Shown: positions 1-13,195, numbered from the stretch's first letter. The stretch is 64,000 nucleotides of DNA from Ligula intestinalis (GCA_036362985.1 JAYGXS010000004.1:43807462-43871461), one strand, 5' to 3'. Notes: generated by a model not told the origin, from the sequence alone. Made by a program: numbers and translations.

Positions 1-1200
1 ATTCGGGTCACAATGCATTCTTACTTCGCAGTTAATGTATTTAAGCATTTGTACAGAGGACCACAAAGAGTAACCTGTGCGAACATAAGCTGTCAGAATG
101 AGTTTATTGCGTACTCCGTGTACCCCTCTATTAAACCATAAGATAAGCAAAGTAAACGAGAGAAAATGACAGTTGGAGCAAAACCCATGCAGCACTGTCC
201 GGCGCCCTTGTTCAAGATTGGCTGTTTCAAGGTCATTTACAGTCGCAGTGGCTTCTTTTAGACGCACTGACCTACAGACCTTTGACCGACATCCACTGGG
301 ACTCCGATACGCGCCCGTCCAAGTGTTTGCGGCTTTTTAATCCGCACTTGCTTTTGCCTGTCTCCCTCCTTTCGTTCGATGCAATCATTGCCACCAGACA
401 GGACACTCTTAGAGTACTGTCACATGCACTAACCGGAGAACACTTAAAGGTGCTTTGCACTGTTCGCAGCTGACACAATTACACCAAGCTATGCTTGGTG
501 CAAATAGATGCTGCCAACACTAGCTCTGGCTTCACTGTTGGCCACTGAGAGTTCACTGCCTTTTCCAATAAGCCAAGATTCGGACGCATACTTGTAGTGC
601 TCCTTGTATGAATTCTGTTTAGACATTATCATCTTTCAGGGTGGCTGAAACTTGGCAAATACTTTTGATGCAATAACCACATTTTTTCTTAACGAAGTCC
701 AGCAGGTCAGAATTCGGTAATTGCGAACACGAGTTAAGTCGCTTTGCCCCTCTTCGAGGGCTGGACCGCTACTATAGCTGTCAGCGGCATCAGGAGGGCC
801 GTCCGTCCTAGGTGGGTGTGTTTGAGTTCACAATCATCTCTTGCATGCATTAATGCTACTTTTTCACTCTCATAAAGTAACAGATATTAAGAGGTAGGAA
901 ACCTGAGCACCATGTTCTGTTTCAGAATCTGACTAATGGTGCTATAGTCCCTATGAACCACAGGCCAATAAAACGAAAATTCGAAGTCATTTTCGAAAGA
1001 TCATCAGATACGGATTTGAACAAACAATCAGGTAGATACACAGGATTTTTTTCTGTTCACTGAATAGGAAAGCAGTTTCCTACAGCGCTAGCTGCTCCAG
1101 TAGTCAATTAAGTAGCCACGCAACAATGTCCCTCTTCATTTCTCCTTATTTTTTGGACTTATAAAAACTTTAAGTTGACCCAGTTGTGAAAAAAACTCGA
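1..1200. other. No gene recognised
   Basis: Both strands have only short ORFs (under 70 codons) without recognisable domains. No repeat shared with the rest of the window was seen. Confidence 0.4.
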
Positions 1201-1201
1201 C

Positions 1202-1281
1202 GCGTTTGACGGGATTTGAACCCGCGCATCAGAAAAGACCTTTGCTGGAGGTCAATGCTCTAACTGCTAAGCTACAAAAAA
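1202..1281 (-). tRNA. Degenerate tRNA or tRNA-derived repeat
   Basis: On the minus strand a D-arm (GCTTAGCAGTTAGAGC), a five-pair anticodon stem (GACCT/AGGTC) and a T-arm (GCGGGTTCAAATCCCGT) occur in order. The acceptor stem pairs only in its inner part, the loop triplet would be AGC but U33 is missing, and the variable region is long. This is most likely a pseudogene or the head of a tRNA-derived SINE; isotype is uncertain. Confidence 0.4.
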
Positions 1282-1599
1282 ACTATAAAACGTCTAAGAT
1301 ATTGGTCATAGCTAACAACCTCTGTCAGATTACTCGATATATAAACAGTTGCAATGAGCTAAAAATAGTCGAACATGCAATAGTATTGAACCTGGGTTAT
1401 TGAACTGCCTCAAAATTGCTAGATTTCAGTCTTACTATTGCAGTTTATAAGTGGCTTTTAAGAAATTTATGTCCATTTTGTAGTTCTTACCCTTTTTCGT
1501 CGATTATCTGATATTATATTTAATCCTTCAGCCCTTAAGTGTTTTATCTTGGAGAATTCTATACAAAGTGGCTTCGAACAGCGCACTGGTGCAGCTTCA

Positions 1600-2425
1600 C
1601 CTTCACTATAGACCTCATCACGTTGCGGGTGACAAGGCAGCCGTTTATTCACCCAACTTGGAGTTGGATTTGCGCAAAGGCCAGAAGCTACCATCAGGCA
1701 CCGGGTCATGAGACCGAAAGACCGGCAGGAAACGGCTGGAGTCGTTCACCGGATCTGGTGCACTTGTGGACAAAACAAATACGTCGGAGAAACCGGAAGA
1801 TTACTTCGGACGTGAATGGCCGATCACGCAGCGGTGGTGAGGAAAAAAAGACGCCAACTTTAAGATTGCACTACAATCGACGGGACCCGACCATATTTTC
1901 AAGTTTGACGAGGCCGAAATCATCGGAAGAGTTGACAACCGCGTGAGCCACGAGCTGCTCGAGTCATGTTTCGCAGGCTTCCAGTCCATCAACAACCGCA
2001 ACGATTTGGCGTGCCCATACGGTGTTCTGAGACATTTCTTGAGCAAGAGAATCAGTCACGTGGGAAGGACTGGGCGCTGCAACAACTCTCACGACAGCGA
2101 GCATAATTGCCCTGCAATTATCAGGCCCGCATCCGACGCTGACAAGCAAACTGTGGCAAACTGTGAGTTGAACGCGAAGTGTCAAGCTAGTACCGCATCA
2201 ATGGATACCCAAGCGGTGGCTACAGAAGTGAAAAATTATCACACACACGCAGATGACCAATAGGAACTATAACTACCATGCAGCCTGTGCATGTATCCAC
2301 CTCATCTGCGCATGAGCATGCCTATGTGTTTATCACCTATCATTGATGATTCCCGAGGGAATCTGAAACGTCAGGCAAATAAAGCCCTTGTTTCAGTGAT
2401 CGCATTTTCTCCTTCTGAGCAGCCC
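1600..2425 (+). mobile_element. Penelope-like element, 5'-truncated: connection region, GIY-YIG endonuclease and 3' tail
   Basis: Frame 1 from 1657 encodes a LGVGFAQRPEATIR segment typical of the PLE region after the RT, then a GIY-YIG domain with C-x-C and YVGETGRLLRT, halted by TGA at 1813-1815. A frameshift follows; frame 2 from about 1943 continues with ELLESCFAGFQSINNRNDL, the PLE C-terminus. The 3' non-coding end at 2340-2425 has a GATTCCC/GGGAATC hairpin just before GAAACGTCAGGCAAATAAA, the tail shared by other copies in this window. GIY-YIG nicks target DNA for retrotransposition in PLEs. Stops and shifts make this copy dead. Confidence 0.85.
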
Positions 2426-5400
2426 ATTTTCCTGGCCGATCCTACGAAATGGGAGTCCACCAACACTTAGAATAACCTAAAATGAGTTAAAACATGCAAA
2501 CCTTACTCTTGGCTGTTTTGAATAATTTGTACAATCGTGATTTTTTTCGTTCATCCGTAACGCTCACTTTCTCTAGCCGGGCTTTGCGAGTACCCCCATG
2601 ATAATCAACTTAACAAGAGGAGAACGCAGAGGCATCCATTTTTGCTCAACAAAGCGTGCTTTAGATATATTAAACAAAAAGGTGCGGAAAATGCACATAG
2701 TCCGTTGTGGCAAACGTAAGTTAAGTCATCGCCAGGTCTGATGCATTAACACGTGACCTAGTTGTACACTTTTGTAAGTGCAAAATTATGTGGTTGACAT
2801 GGTAGATTATGATTTATCAGGTTGATCGGAAGAGGAAAGGAGGGGGTGGGGGTGACTCTCTAATAATCCCCTTCATAACTCCGACAATTGACAGTTTCCA
2901 TGCGAGTGCACGGGGATTGATCAATCCATCATCAGTGTGGTTGACGCTGACCTTTGATTCGTGCCTCCATAAGGCCTAAAAACTAGTGCTAGTAATGTAT
3001 GACATTTGACATACTTGTCACACAGAGAGAAATTTGACAGACTTGTCTTACTCGAGCTGCTCGTTACCTCTACTCACACCTTTACGCCTCTAAATTCGAA
3101 GCTCAGAACTCAAAACGCGGTGTCGCCTATGCGTTAGAACAGCAAACATTCCACCATCGTGCTAAGAAATGTGCCATCATCTGATACTCGTAAAAAAGTT
3201 GCAGTACAAAAAAATAGCACTGCAATCTTGACGACCCCAATTACACTCATCCTTACTCCTGCAGATTGCGGTGTGACCCACAGGTCAGCGGAGGATGTCA
3301 CTTAATGGATTCGACTAATAGAAGATGAAATAAAGCCATCGTTCCTACAGGATAAATAATTATTCCTGCGTCCCATTTCACAAACAACCCATTCCAACAG
3401 TTTTCTAAGTAGATACGGTCCATCGCCAAAAGCAGAAGGTCACATGACACATTGAATGAGCACCTATGATCGCCTTATAAACAACCACGGAAGGAGAAGT
3501 TTGAAAAGCTAACGTTTGAAACCGAGCGAAACTGTATTAATCCATTCAGTTACTCTAATTAACTCCAACGGCTTCTGACTAAAAACTGATCTGTGCCAAA
3601 CGTGTGACAGTCGGCCTAATATATTAATTTAACTGTGCTGAGTTAAGAGAATAACTGGCCTTTAACAAGTTATCCCATTTTCTTTACAATTTTCCGTTTT
3701 GGTTTGGTGTTTAAAACAAACCTGCAGTTCACCCTCCAGTATGGAATGCGCGCTTGATGAACAGGTCTTATTTTTTGAATATTAATTTTAAATGCTCACG
3801 GGTTGAGAAGAAGTGCTCGCTGGGACAACTCTTTGATTGTCCTGGATTTTCAATCTATCGTGGACCCTTCATGGAAAAATTTAACAGAAACAGAAGCAGA
3901 AATGGCCGAATGAAATTCTTGTCCCGGAATTCACACGTTTTTCTTCTAAATTACTGAAATCAATTAATACTCATCGTTGGTGACCGTAGTTTATATTTGT
4001 GGCCAACTGTACCTACATTTCTACAGCTAATGCTTGTCTTATTATCAAAGAAAGGGAAATATTCACTATCAATTTTCGTTAAATCTTACAGTACATAATT
4101 CCCACGAACTTTGGTGAGTTAATCTTCTAAAAGCTTGTCCGATTTCTCTAACTTACAGGTCTTGTCATTCAAATATATTTCCTACACGTCAGAAGACGCC
4201 ATGCAAGGGTAAAGAGATTATTTAACCATTATCCGTTCGCATTATGGTAATCATGCTAAGATATTCTGTGGTAAAGTACATTTCACAATAAAGGTAACGC
4301 ATTGGCCTATGAGGTAAAAACGATGTCAAGTTTGATCATATTAATGGCCTATACTGCAGATAAATTTGGCCAACGTTAACCATTCCGGCGCTTGGAATAC
4401 GAATATAATTATCGGGTGTGAGGCAGAGAAATTAAGAGCTACTCCCTTGTCAAAAGTTTAAAAATATTATTCTATAGCTAGCTTCAAGGAGGACAGTGGA
4501 GAGCTTTTGACAGTGTCCACCGTACATTTTCTGGCTGCTGTTGTTAATCAGTCCGTGGGAAACAGATCGCGTCGGTGTTATAAGTAATCTTGTATTGGTC
4601 AGTCTCATTCAAAATGGCCCAAGGCAACACCCCACTAGCACAATCTTTTGATACTCATCAGCAGTGAGTTGTTTGTGGCAGTTTTTCCGTCGCAATATAA
4701 CTACAGAAAATGCATTTTGTTGCGGACCATCTTTGGACATTGCCATATTTAAGAAAGTAGGTGTGAAACAGGCCTATTTTTGGCGCCCATTGGACCGCTC
4801 TCCCTCTCAAGAGTATTTGTGCGTGCGCACCAGTGGCAGTCTAATTCTCAGCCAATCACGGCTGCCCAAACCAGCCAATCATTTTCAACGTGGCCATGCG
4901 CGTGCTCTTGGTCAAGACGCCGTGACGAAACGCAAGCTTTCCCCTGCGATGCCAGTTTTCGCAGCGCCGAACGTTTTCCCTTGCCAACGTCTTCTAACTT
5001 TTTTCCAGTAGTTCTGTACAACATTAAATATCCTCGCAGCTGGCATTCCATATCTTTTATACCTATACGCGACCGAGCCTGAGGGTCATCATAGCTGGAA
5101 AATGCATATGGTCTTAGCGGTTGGGACAGGCTCAGTTTTGCCAAAATGCATTCATACAGGGAAGGGATGTAGAAAGATACGACTGCATCTGTTACCGTAT
5201 TACCGACAAAAACTAGGGAGATTGAAGTTGTAATTTGTAGCTTATTAGCTGGCAGTAGCCATCATTAGCCAGCCATAGCCAAGCCGTGGTGTTCGCTACC
5301 CGATACGCGAAATCATTACATTTTGGTTAGGAGGTTTACACCGTAATCATTGAGCCATGAGCTCGTGGTCTTGCCAACGGTGATCGGGAATTGGCATATC

Positions 5401-6094
5401 ATTTACGGCATGAACCCTCGGAGTCTGCTACAAGTGGCACGTGTTCCAGGAAGCGGTCCCTGATCTACGACCGAAACTTGCTTTTCCAGTCTCAGTCTTC
5501 ATTTTTTATACAGCTGGCCAACGACTGGCTGTCAGATAGTGTAGATGTAGTCTAGTCTGCTTACTTAAAACTGCAATCGATGAGTTGACGTACGGCAACT
5601 TTTGTTCCATAGGTTAGAAAGCCTTTGTGTCATATCGAACCATTTCGGATTAGCGGCAAACCGCTTTAAAAACTATTTATGATTTTGGAAGGGCGGCTCA
5701 TTTTGTTGTTGATCACGGATTTTCATTCATTGCCTACCTGAACATGAAGAATAAGGAGAGACCATCTTCGCAGCTGAATACATATCTTCCCGGCTTAAAC
5801 ACTGTCCCAAGGCCTATTCCATGCGCAAATAAAAAAACACAAGGATGGACCCAAGGTTCCTTTGTTCTTATGATAGTTTTGCCGTTTAAGACTGCCTTTA
5901 GTGACTTTTATAGGGAATTTAACCTGTAACGTACTAAGATGACATCCAAGACAGCTAGCACTGACGCATTACCAGTGACAACATCCCACGTATTCTGCAA
6001 AAATTCTTTCCTTTCACTTGTAGGAAGTGAGAATCGACCGGCATTGCAGGTCACTTTGATGTAAGCCTATTACTCAACTTGCATCCACAGAGCG
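2426..6094. other. No gene recognised
   Basis: Short unrelated ORFs only, including overlapping frames of 98-115 codons at 4664-5144 on both strands without recognisable domain or splice context. I see no family resemblance. Confidence 0.4.
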
Positions 6095-6245
6095 AGATGA
6101 AATGAGCATATCGCCAAGGGGTTGAGGCTAAGCTGGCTAAACCCTAACTACTGCGATTTTCCAGGCCCGGTTCCTTAGAAGAAAATAGAAGTCGTGGAAG
6201 CCAAGGTAGAAGAAGATTATGTTCTGTACAGAATAAGTAAGAGAA
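6095..6245 (+). repeat. Dispersed repeat C, copy 1
   Basis: A block with TTAAACCCTA-like start, AACTRCGATYTTC, ATAGAAGTC and an A/G-rich AGTATATTGT-type end. It matches 7900-8030 and 13060-13195 in the same direction and 21355-21480 and 50565-50690 inverted. Function unknown. Confidence 0.7.
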
Positions 6246-7899
6246 GAATTAACAGAAGGGTAGACTCAGCCTGGGGCGGAATTCGAACATGAGGAGCGAG
6301 AGAGAGAGAGCGCCGCAGCCTCGCGTCCGCCGCGCACCAGGGCAAAACACCCAGCGAGTACCGCCTTGCCTGTTCAATGGGCTTAGTGTGAAGTGTGTTT
6401 CTGCCAACGCTGACCACAAATCCGGCGCATAACAGGAATCATCGGTATGCAAAATCGATTGACTGATTGACTGATTTGACTGCCAATTCACGCTTAGTAG
6501 ATCAGTCATCACAAATGGCGAGGCGAGTCCAGTGTGAACCAGTAATCAACGATGCGCCAAAAATCGATTGACTGGCCACGTTGACAGAGCAGACAGATAA
6601 ATGATCATGGCAGCGCTGGGGGGGGGCAGGCTCCTACAAGCATACAAGTAGACGACTGAGCGGAAGATTACACTAGGAAGCAGTGGTGAAAGGGTTTGCT
6701 TCGAGTACTGTTCTCACATTTATAGGGGATAAGGGACTAACCGGTCGATGCCAGCGAAGCCTTTTTTGGGGGGAGGGGGGATCTACGCTAGTCAGCACAT
6801 CAATTTAAAGGTCAAGGACAAGGTTTTTTAGCACGAACCAAGCCTGTGCCTATTGGGTTAGTAAATGCAGTTATTTGAAATTATAAGACGCTTGTATACA
6901 CGTTCCCTTATTTCTAGATAAATCCATGTGGTGATTTTGCGCCGTCTCAACCCTGTAGTGGCGGTCATAGATCATCCCGTAAAACAAATCCTCCCTCCAC
7001 GCCGAATGACCACAACACGCCCACAACGTCTTGAAAACGAATTAGGGACTAACAGTTTGAGTTAAAGTCTGACACACCCATAAACCGGTTCAATGACTGA
7101 CGAGTTTGTTGTCTATATGGTTGTGTTGATTTAAAAATCAATTTGTCGTGACCCAATCTTGAGTGCAGCGGACAACCTCTCACCTTGCACCTTCTTGGAC
7201 ATGCGCACTATTGTCTGCTGGTCCTACTCCGGTCTGGCTATTTATCCTCCTACAGCTGACTCGCACATGACAGTGCTGGAGACGCTGGAGACTCTGGAGA
7301 CGCCCTCGTGGATACGGACACGTGGACAAGCTGCCAAATTCCTCCAACCTCTTCGCCACTCTTTTTGTAAGAATGCATTATTCCTTCTGCCTGGTGTCCG
7401 ACCACTGTTCTTCCCTCACGAAACTGGAGGTCGTAGCGGCAAACATCTTCCCTGTTAATTAAGGCCGTTGCGATATATTACCGAAAACATGCGCTTGACA
7501 ATTTTAAATTTTTGATCCAGATTGATGTGATTGCCTCGGAAGAAATCGCTGCGCATTGTAATTCCACTAATTAATAAAACACAGTTTCCAGGCAGATATG
7601 TGCACAATGACATTCCCAATCAAATAACTGCTACTGGACTAAGATGCCATTAAAATTTGTGGCAGATAGCCAACAATGTTGTCCCCTTCGCCTCGCTTAC
7701 TGCTGGCTACGTCCACGTCACGTGTCTTTGCAAGTGGCTGTTCCCGACTGACCGACCAAAAAACCTAAAGTGACACCATAGCAAGCATATACGCGCGCAT
7801 ACACGCGTGGCCAGACCAGTCACGTTTTCTCAAGGGCCATTTGAACGCATCATCTGTCGGCCGATGCAGCAGGGTCTCGACACTCAACAAACATATCAC
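6246..7899. other. No gene recognised; short GA microsatellite
   Basis: Contains GAGAGAGAGAGAG near 6297-6312, G runs near 6618 and 6768, and an in-frame CTGGAGAC(G/T) triplication at 7276-7302 in a 99-codon open frame (7159-7458) that I do not recognise. Confidence 0.4.
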
Positions 7900-8030
7900 A
7901 GGGGTTTAGTAAGTTAAACCCTAGCAACTGCGATCTTCAGACCATGGTTATTTGGTAGGATAGAAGTCTGGGAAAAGCCAGATAGTAGGAAAAGTATATT
8001 GTGTGCACAGAAGAACGGATAATATATGAT
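7900..8030 (+). repeat. Dispersed repeat C, copy 2
   Basis: Same block as 6095-6245; best-preserved forward copy (TTAAACCCTAGCAACTGCGA). Confidence 0.7.
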
Positions 8031-8739
8031 ATAAGGCTGACCTGGGAGATCGTGACCAGCCAGGATGCCAGCCGTGGTCCCAGTGCCGATTTGACAGCAG
8101 TCAGGCCGGTAGACAGAAAGAGAGAGCGTTCATGGGCTGGTTCGGCCTTAACGTTTTTGGCCAGGCAGATAGATTTCGTCGGGAACGCCTGCAGGCATGC
8201 TATTTGTTGCCGTCCGCAAAAGGCATCTATGGTGGAACTGTGATTGGCTGATCCAGACGTCGAAAACTGCATCGGTGAGCCTTTGGGAAATAACACTTCG
8301 ACGCGAGCTAGTCACAACAAACCCATTCAGGCAACGCAACACCATTTTACTTCCCTTCACAGTCAACTGTCATTGTAAGAAAGCTCACAGTCTACAACAC
8401 CACACACAGTCATTTTAATTATCGGGCACGCCTGAAGACAATCAACAGCAGTCCTGGCTTAACCAGCGATCGCTGCTGCCTGATACAACAAGACAGGTTT
8501 CTGTGCACAATAAGTCCCTCCCGTTGATGCATTCTACCTTTTTTATCTGGAACCTGGGATTTATGATTTTAGTGACAAGATTGAGTACAACCACTTCTCA
8601 GACGCTACACATTCACAGCCTATTTCCAAGCATGGATATTTTAAAGCCCATAGGGCAATAAAAGGCAAAGGTGCAGATCAAAATAAGAGGACAAGCATGC
8701 ACAAACGTGCCAGAGTGTACAGTGTCACGCAAACTTTAG
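8031..8739. other. No gene recognised
   Basis: Overlapping short ORFs on both strands (8001-8418) show no domain. Nothing else noted. Confidence 0.35.
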
Positions 8740-11010
8740 CCTCAGGATGAAATGTCCACCCGCAGAATCGATCTCACCCTTATCAAAGTCTAAAAACAAC
8801 AAAACCGCACGAATAGAGACTAGAGAGGAACAAGAAGTTGCCCAGGACCCGAAATTTGCGCCAAGGCAGCTGCGTTTAGGTTTGATGAAAGAACTGCACG
8901 CAACAGAGGCGAATGTGAAAACCTTCTTGCCGGCAAAATAGATACGAGGACGTCATTGCTCGAAGCGAAGGCTACCACAAAGGAAGACAAGGGCGTGCCA
9001 TTACTTAGAGTGAAGGCCTCCAACGTCGGCCAAGTTGCCGCAGCTGAGGAAATTTTGAATAACCTCACAGTTGACAAAAACGATAAGAGTGCGCCAGAAC
9101 CTAAAGTTAAGGCTCCTTCAACAGAAGACACGAGTGTGCCAACACTTGAAGTGAAGGCCCCAACTGCTGACCAAGTAGACGCAGTTGAGGTAAATTTGAA
9201 AAACCTCCCTGCCAGCGAAGTGGATACAAGGGCGTCAATACTTCAAGTTAAGGCGCACACCAAAACAGACAAGAGCGTGCCAGAACTCAGATTGAAGGCC
9301 CCCACAACTGACAAAGTTGCCACAGTTGAGGCAAATTTTAACCACCTCACTGTTGACAAAAATATGCGAGAGTGAAGGCCCTCAAAGTTTTAGTGCCCGG
9401 CACCGCAAAACGACATGGAAATCGCACTGAAGTCTATGGCCGGGAAGCAACAACATTGGCCAGCCCGAGCCCGAGGCTCACAGTGGGAAACGAGACAAGT
9501 ACTGCAACCATAGACTCCGGTCGCAGACAGGACTGCCATGATAGCAGCACAAGAGCTATTAACTAGAAAGTGGGCGACAGTGAATTAAGCATCGAGAAAG
9601 AATCAATCATCGATATACAGGGATTAACTGAATCAACCGCAACCACTCCCATGGACCGGCATTCCGCAAACGTTCAGCTCTTCGGTGCACTCATGAACAA
9701 AATGCTGGGACCAAATGTGTCAGTCGAGTGCGATAAGGCCTTCCGCTTTCGAAAACGGCCAAAGAGCCCAACTGGATCGACGCATCTCAGACCTCTGAAA
9801 GTGGTCATGACCAGTAGCCAAGGAACCAAGCTCATTCTGTCTAGGCGTTTTATAATAAAAGCCTCTGACCCTGGAGTTTTTTAGCAGGATTTCTCAGCTG
9901 CAGAACGGAACAAACGTCGTCAACTTGTTACGGAACTGAAGGAGTGGGTCAGCAAAGGGGAAAAATTGGTTATTTACAACAACCAAGTGATTCAACGTCC
10001 ATTGATCTCACCCTGGACAGGTCCGTTCCGGATAACCACGCAGACGACCCAGTAGGGGGAGGGTTTAGCCCGAACGGAAAACCTACACGAACAAGCCGAG
10101 AAATGAAACTAAATTGCATGTACACCAATGCACAAAGCATGCTCTCTAAATAAGATGAGGTTAAGATTATTATGTGCCAAGTGGAGCCAGATTTGGTTAT
10201 CCGCAAAGGTAGACGATCGGGGAGTTGCTCTCCCCGGTTTTCAACTGTTCCGAAAAGACAGAGCCGGGCGTCATGGTGGGGGTGTGCTCACCTATGTTAG
10301 ACAAGGCCTTCATGTGTCAAACAAAACTAAGCAGCTCGCGTCCGATATAGAGGCCATTTGGCTCACCGTCAGAACGCCGAGGTCTCAAGCCCTTGACATC
10401 TTTCTGACAAACAGCATGGCTTCTATAGAGGACGGTTCGGCTTGACTGTGCTTGAAGGTGGTCATATCTGCTATGTCCACCTTGTACCTCATCAAGTGCG
10501 CCTTTGCAAAGTGGGACAAAATATGCTTGGGTAAGGTCTTTGGGACCTTTGTATGAGCCCCATTGGAGTTTGCCGTACAAGCCTAGAAACCTTCGACAAC
10601 AAAAGACAGAAAAACCCTTTAACGGGTACAACGACGGGCAACCAAGTTAGAGCGAGGCCAAGCGTACCTTCCTTATGGGACATGACTAACCAATCTTGAC
10701 TTATTTCCTCTGGATTCGAGATATCTGCGCAGTGACCTTATACAGGCATTTTGCATGCTGTGGGGTGGAAACTGTTGCCTAGCATGCAACGATTTCTTTG
10801 AGCTAGCCACTACCACTAGCTTGCGCGGACAATTTCTCAAACCACGCGTTACTGGGGCAAGATTAAACACACGAAAATTCTTGTACTCTAAGAGGGTAAT
10901 CCAGGCATGGAATGCTCTGCCCGCAGACATTGCCATCTCCCAATCGGTGGACAAGTTTAAGAAGGAGTTGGACCAGCATAACAAAGACGATCTCTGAAAT
11001 AAAGCTACAG
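8740..11010 (+). mobile_element. Defective non-LTR retrotransposon (CR1/jockey-like) with the RT core deleted
   Basis: Reading order: a repeat-bearing N-terminal region (8747-9370), an ORF1-like segment (9570-9990, with FGALMNKMLG and RNKRRQLVTELKEW), the start of an AP-type endonuclease (10105-10430, YTNAQSMLSK then GRHGGGVLTYVRQGL), and then directly the extreme C-terminus of the LINE polyprotein (10450-10997: RRATKLERG, LTNLDLFPLDSRYLRSDLI, VIQAWNALP). The endonuclease second half and the whole RT core are missing. Several stops (e.g. 9564-9566, 9882-9884, 10151-10153) and frameshifts near 9370 and 10205 show an old copy. ORF1 proteins bind RNA; the endonuclease primes target insertion. 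Confidence 0.85.
8947..9369 (+). repeat. 141-bp tandem repeat, three units, inside the LINE's first ORF
   Basis: Units 8947-9087, 9088-9228 and 9229-9369 each encode 47 residues with the shared pattern LxVKAxT..DxSVPxLxxKAPT.DxVA.VEANxxNL. The open frame (139 codons, 8956-9375) is the longest in the first 20 kb. A fourth diverged unit seems to precede it in another frame. Whether the repeats belong to the LINE ORF1 or to a host gene interrupted by it cannot be settled here. Confidence 0.7.
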
Positions 11011-12229
11011 TAATTCCATTTATTTAAAAAAACATACTGCTCGCTACTTTTCAGCAATATGTTTTTTTAGAATAACTGTCAATTATCGTGGGTTCCCGTG
11101 TATCGTAATCTGGTTGGCAGTCCCGGTAACCAGCAAGGGCGTATGATGGGAGCATCTCCGACACTCTGTGATTTTCTCGTGACCCTCGCCATCTTCTCCT
11201 CGTGTGACCCTTAGGATATTAAAAAACCGTGATGGCCTTCTTCTGACGCGCTTCAAACACTTTCAGCAGCATGGCATCCGATTAACATATACCCTTCACC
11301 ACCCCCCCCCCACATGCGCCAGTTTTTCTCTTTAAAATCCCACAAATGGCATTAAATAATAAACTTATGAACAATGCCTGAGGAGTTGTTTTACTGACTG
11401 CCCTTCTAATGCAGTTCCATTACTGGCAACGCCACATGTTCTGCATCATAGCTCTGTACAAAGAGGGAGTTAAGGGTATTTACCTATATTTCCCTAATAA
11501 AACCTAACCTGACCTGAATTAGTGCACCTCATCTACCCCTAGTACCAGGATTTCGTCCTACGAAAACGATGATTATAGCGGCTACTGGAGTGGGGAAATA
11601 GGATAGACCGGGAAAGAAATTTGTAGAAGTTGGTGTAAAATAGAAAAAGTTAGTTGAATATGTTTCCCCGGCCACTGGGAGTAAGCTGTTCCGCATGTAA
11701 ATGGACGGTGCATGCGGTGCTTTGCGCCGCGGACTATACTAGCCTAACTCCAAAACGGTAAGTTGGAGTAGAATTAGAAGTAGACGGCCTCCTAACCACC
11801 ATTTAAATTTTTTCAGGGAGTTCAAATGACTTGCGTTTTTTTCCGCAATATATTAAACGATAATAGAGATTAGGAAAATTTACATATTTCAATCAAAGAC
11901 ATTTCTAAATGCAATAAAATAAAAAGGCCTCGAATAATTATTGAAGTATATTCCAATTACTATCCTAATTCTCTACCCACAAACCCCTATAACCATCGTT
12001 TCCGTAGGAAAAAATGCTGGGACTAAGGCTATATGAGGAGTACTTCTTAAACTACTGTTGCTGACTTTTTCTACGCCACTTTCGAAGAAAATCACTCAAG
12101 CGCATGTCTGGAGTTTTTGGTGGGCGACTTTTAACAGCCAGTTAACTAACAGCACCAGAAGTAATGAGACCATGCGGCGAACCCACTTTCTAGTCGGCCA
12201 GTTGGCTGCCTTAACGCTTTTACATTTTG
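11011..12229. other. No gene recognised
   Basis: AT-rich with a C run near 11301. Only short ORFs; nothing recognised. Confidence 0.35.
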
Positions 12230-12375
12230 TAACCAATTGAACCCCATCTGCGCATGACCATGACTATGTTACCATCACCTATAATTAATGATCCCTGACG
12301 GAATTCGAAACGTCGGGCAAATAAAAGTCTTGTTCCAGTGATCGTATTCTATTCTTCTGAACTGCTTCCTGCAAG
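12230..12375 (+). mobile_element. PLE 3' end fragment
   Basis: CATCTGCGCATGA...TATAATTAATGATC...GGAATTCGAAACGTCGGGCAAATAAA and CCAGTGATCG match the tail of the 1.6-2.4 kb PLE in order and spacing. No coding part is retained nearby. Confidence 0.7.
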
Positions 12376-13059
12376 TCGCATATTCTCTGCTATAAGCAAC
12401 AGATTACCGTCGGTTGATGGAGCACCAGTGTCCTTTGTCCTACATAAAAACACGGTGGTGGCTTATACGATGGGAGACAAACATATTGTGTAGGCTTCCT
12501 CCTAAGGCGAATAATCTCGCATTTCGCATTTTCCGACGCAATGTTTCCCACTAGCCAGCAGCAAGGTCGATAAGTGAACGTTCAGCATACTTATTTATTT
12601 CTTCGAAACCAAGTGTGCCAGCTTGGTTGAGGCGCATCAGCGCAAGGTTTTCTAGGCTCGTTCCGAACTTTAAAATAATAATTATAATAATAATGGAGGT
12701 AAATTGAACTAGAGTACGCCAGAAGCCTACAAAATTCGCCCTGATGACAGCATAGACACTGACTGTACATCCAGAGAAATTCACTTTGCAAAACCTTTGC
12801 CACTGAATGACGCAGACACGAGAGCGCTAACACGTCACTGGGTCCCTCATCATTACTCATGCACTTCAGAGTAAATCACATGCTATCACACCCAGTTTTC
12901 TTGGCGTGTCGGGTAATTTTAACCTTAGGCTGACCTATTTGATCAGCAGGGTTTGAAGGTCATGCCAATAGGATCTGTTCGGTGTATCCTAGGCTATCAA
13001 ACTGCTGTTATCCGTTTGTGGAACATAGTGCAGAAAGTTTTGCTCAACTCTACTAATGT
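12376..13059. other. No gene recognised; AAT/ATT microsatellite
   Basis: An imperfect AATAATTATAATAATAAT tract lies at 12674-12693. The overlapping minus-strand ORFs here are not recognised. Confidence 0.35.
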
Positions 13060-13195
13060 AGGAGTTAAGGCTATGACGGTTAACCCTAACAGCTCCAATC
13101 TTCGAGGCCCAGTTCTTTTGGAGATGGGAGAAGTCTTGCGAAGGCCAGATTATTAGGAATAGTTTATTCTGCAGACGGACAGAAGAATAGGTTGT
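13060..13195 (+). repeat. Dispersed repeat C, copy 3
   Basis: Diverged forward copy (GTTAACCCTAACAGCTCCAA, then GAAGTC and AGAAGAATAGG). Confidence 0.6.

Noticed and set aside
4664..5144. Overlapping ORFs of 98-115 codons on both strands
   Set aside because: Mutually overlapping open frames in GC-richer DNA, no domain, no splice or start context.
6297..6312. GA repeat considered as a regulatory element
   Set aside because: Simple microsatellite with no gene next to it.
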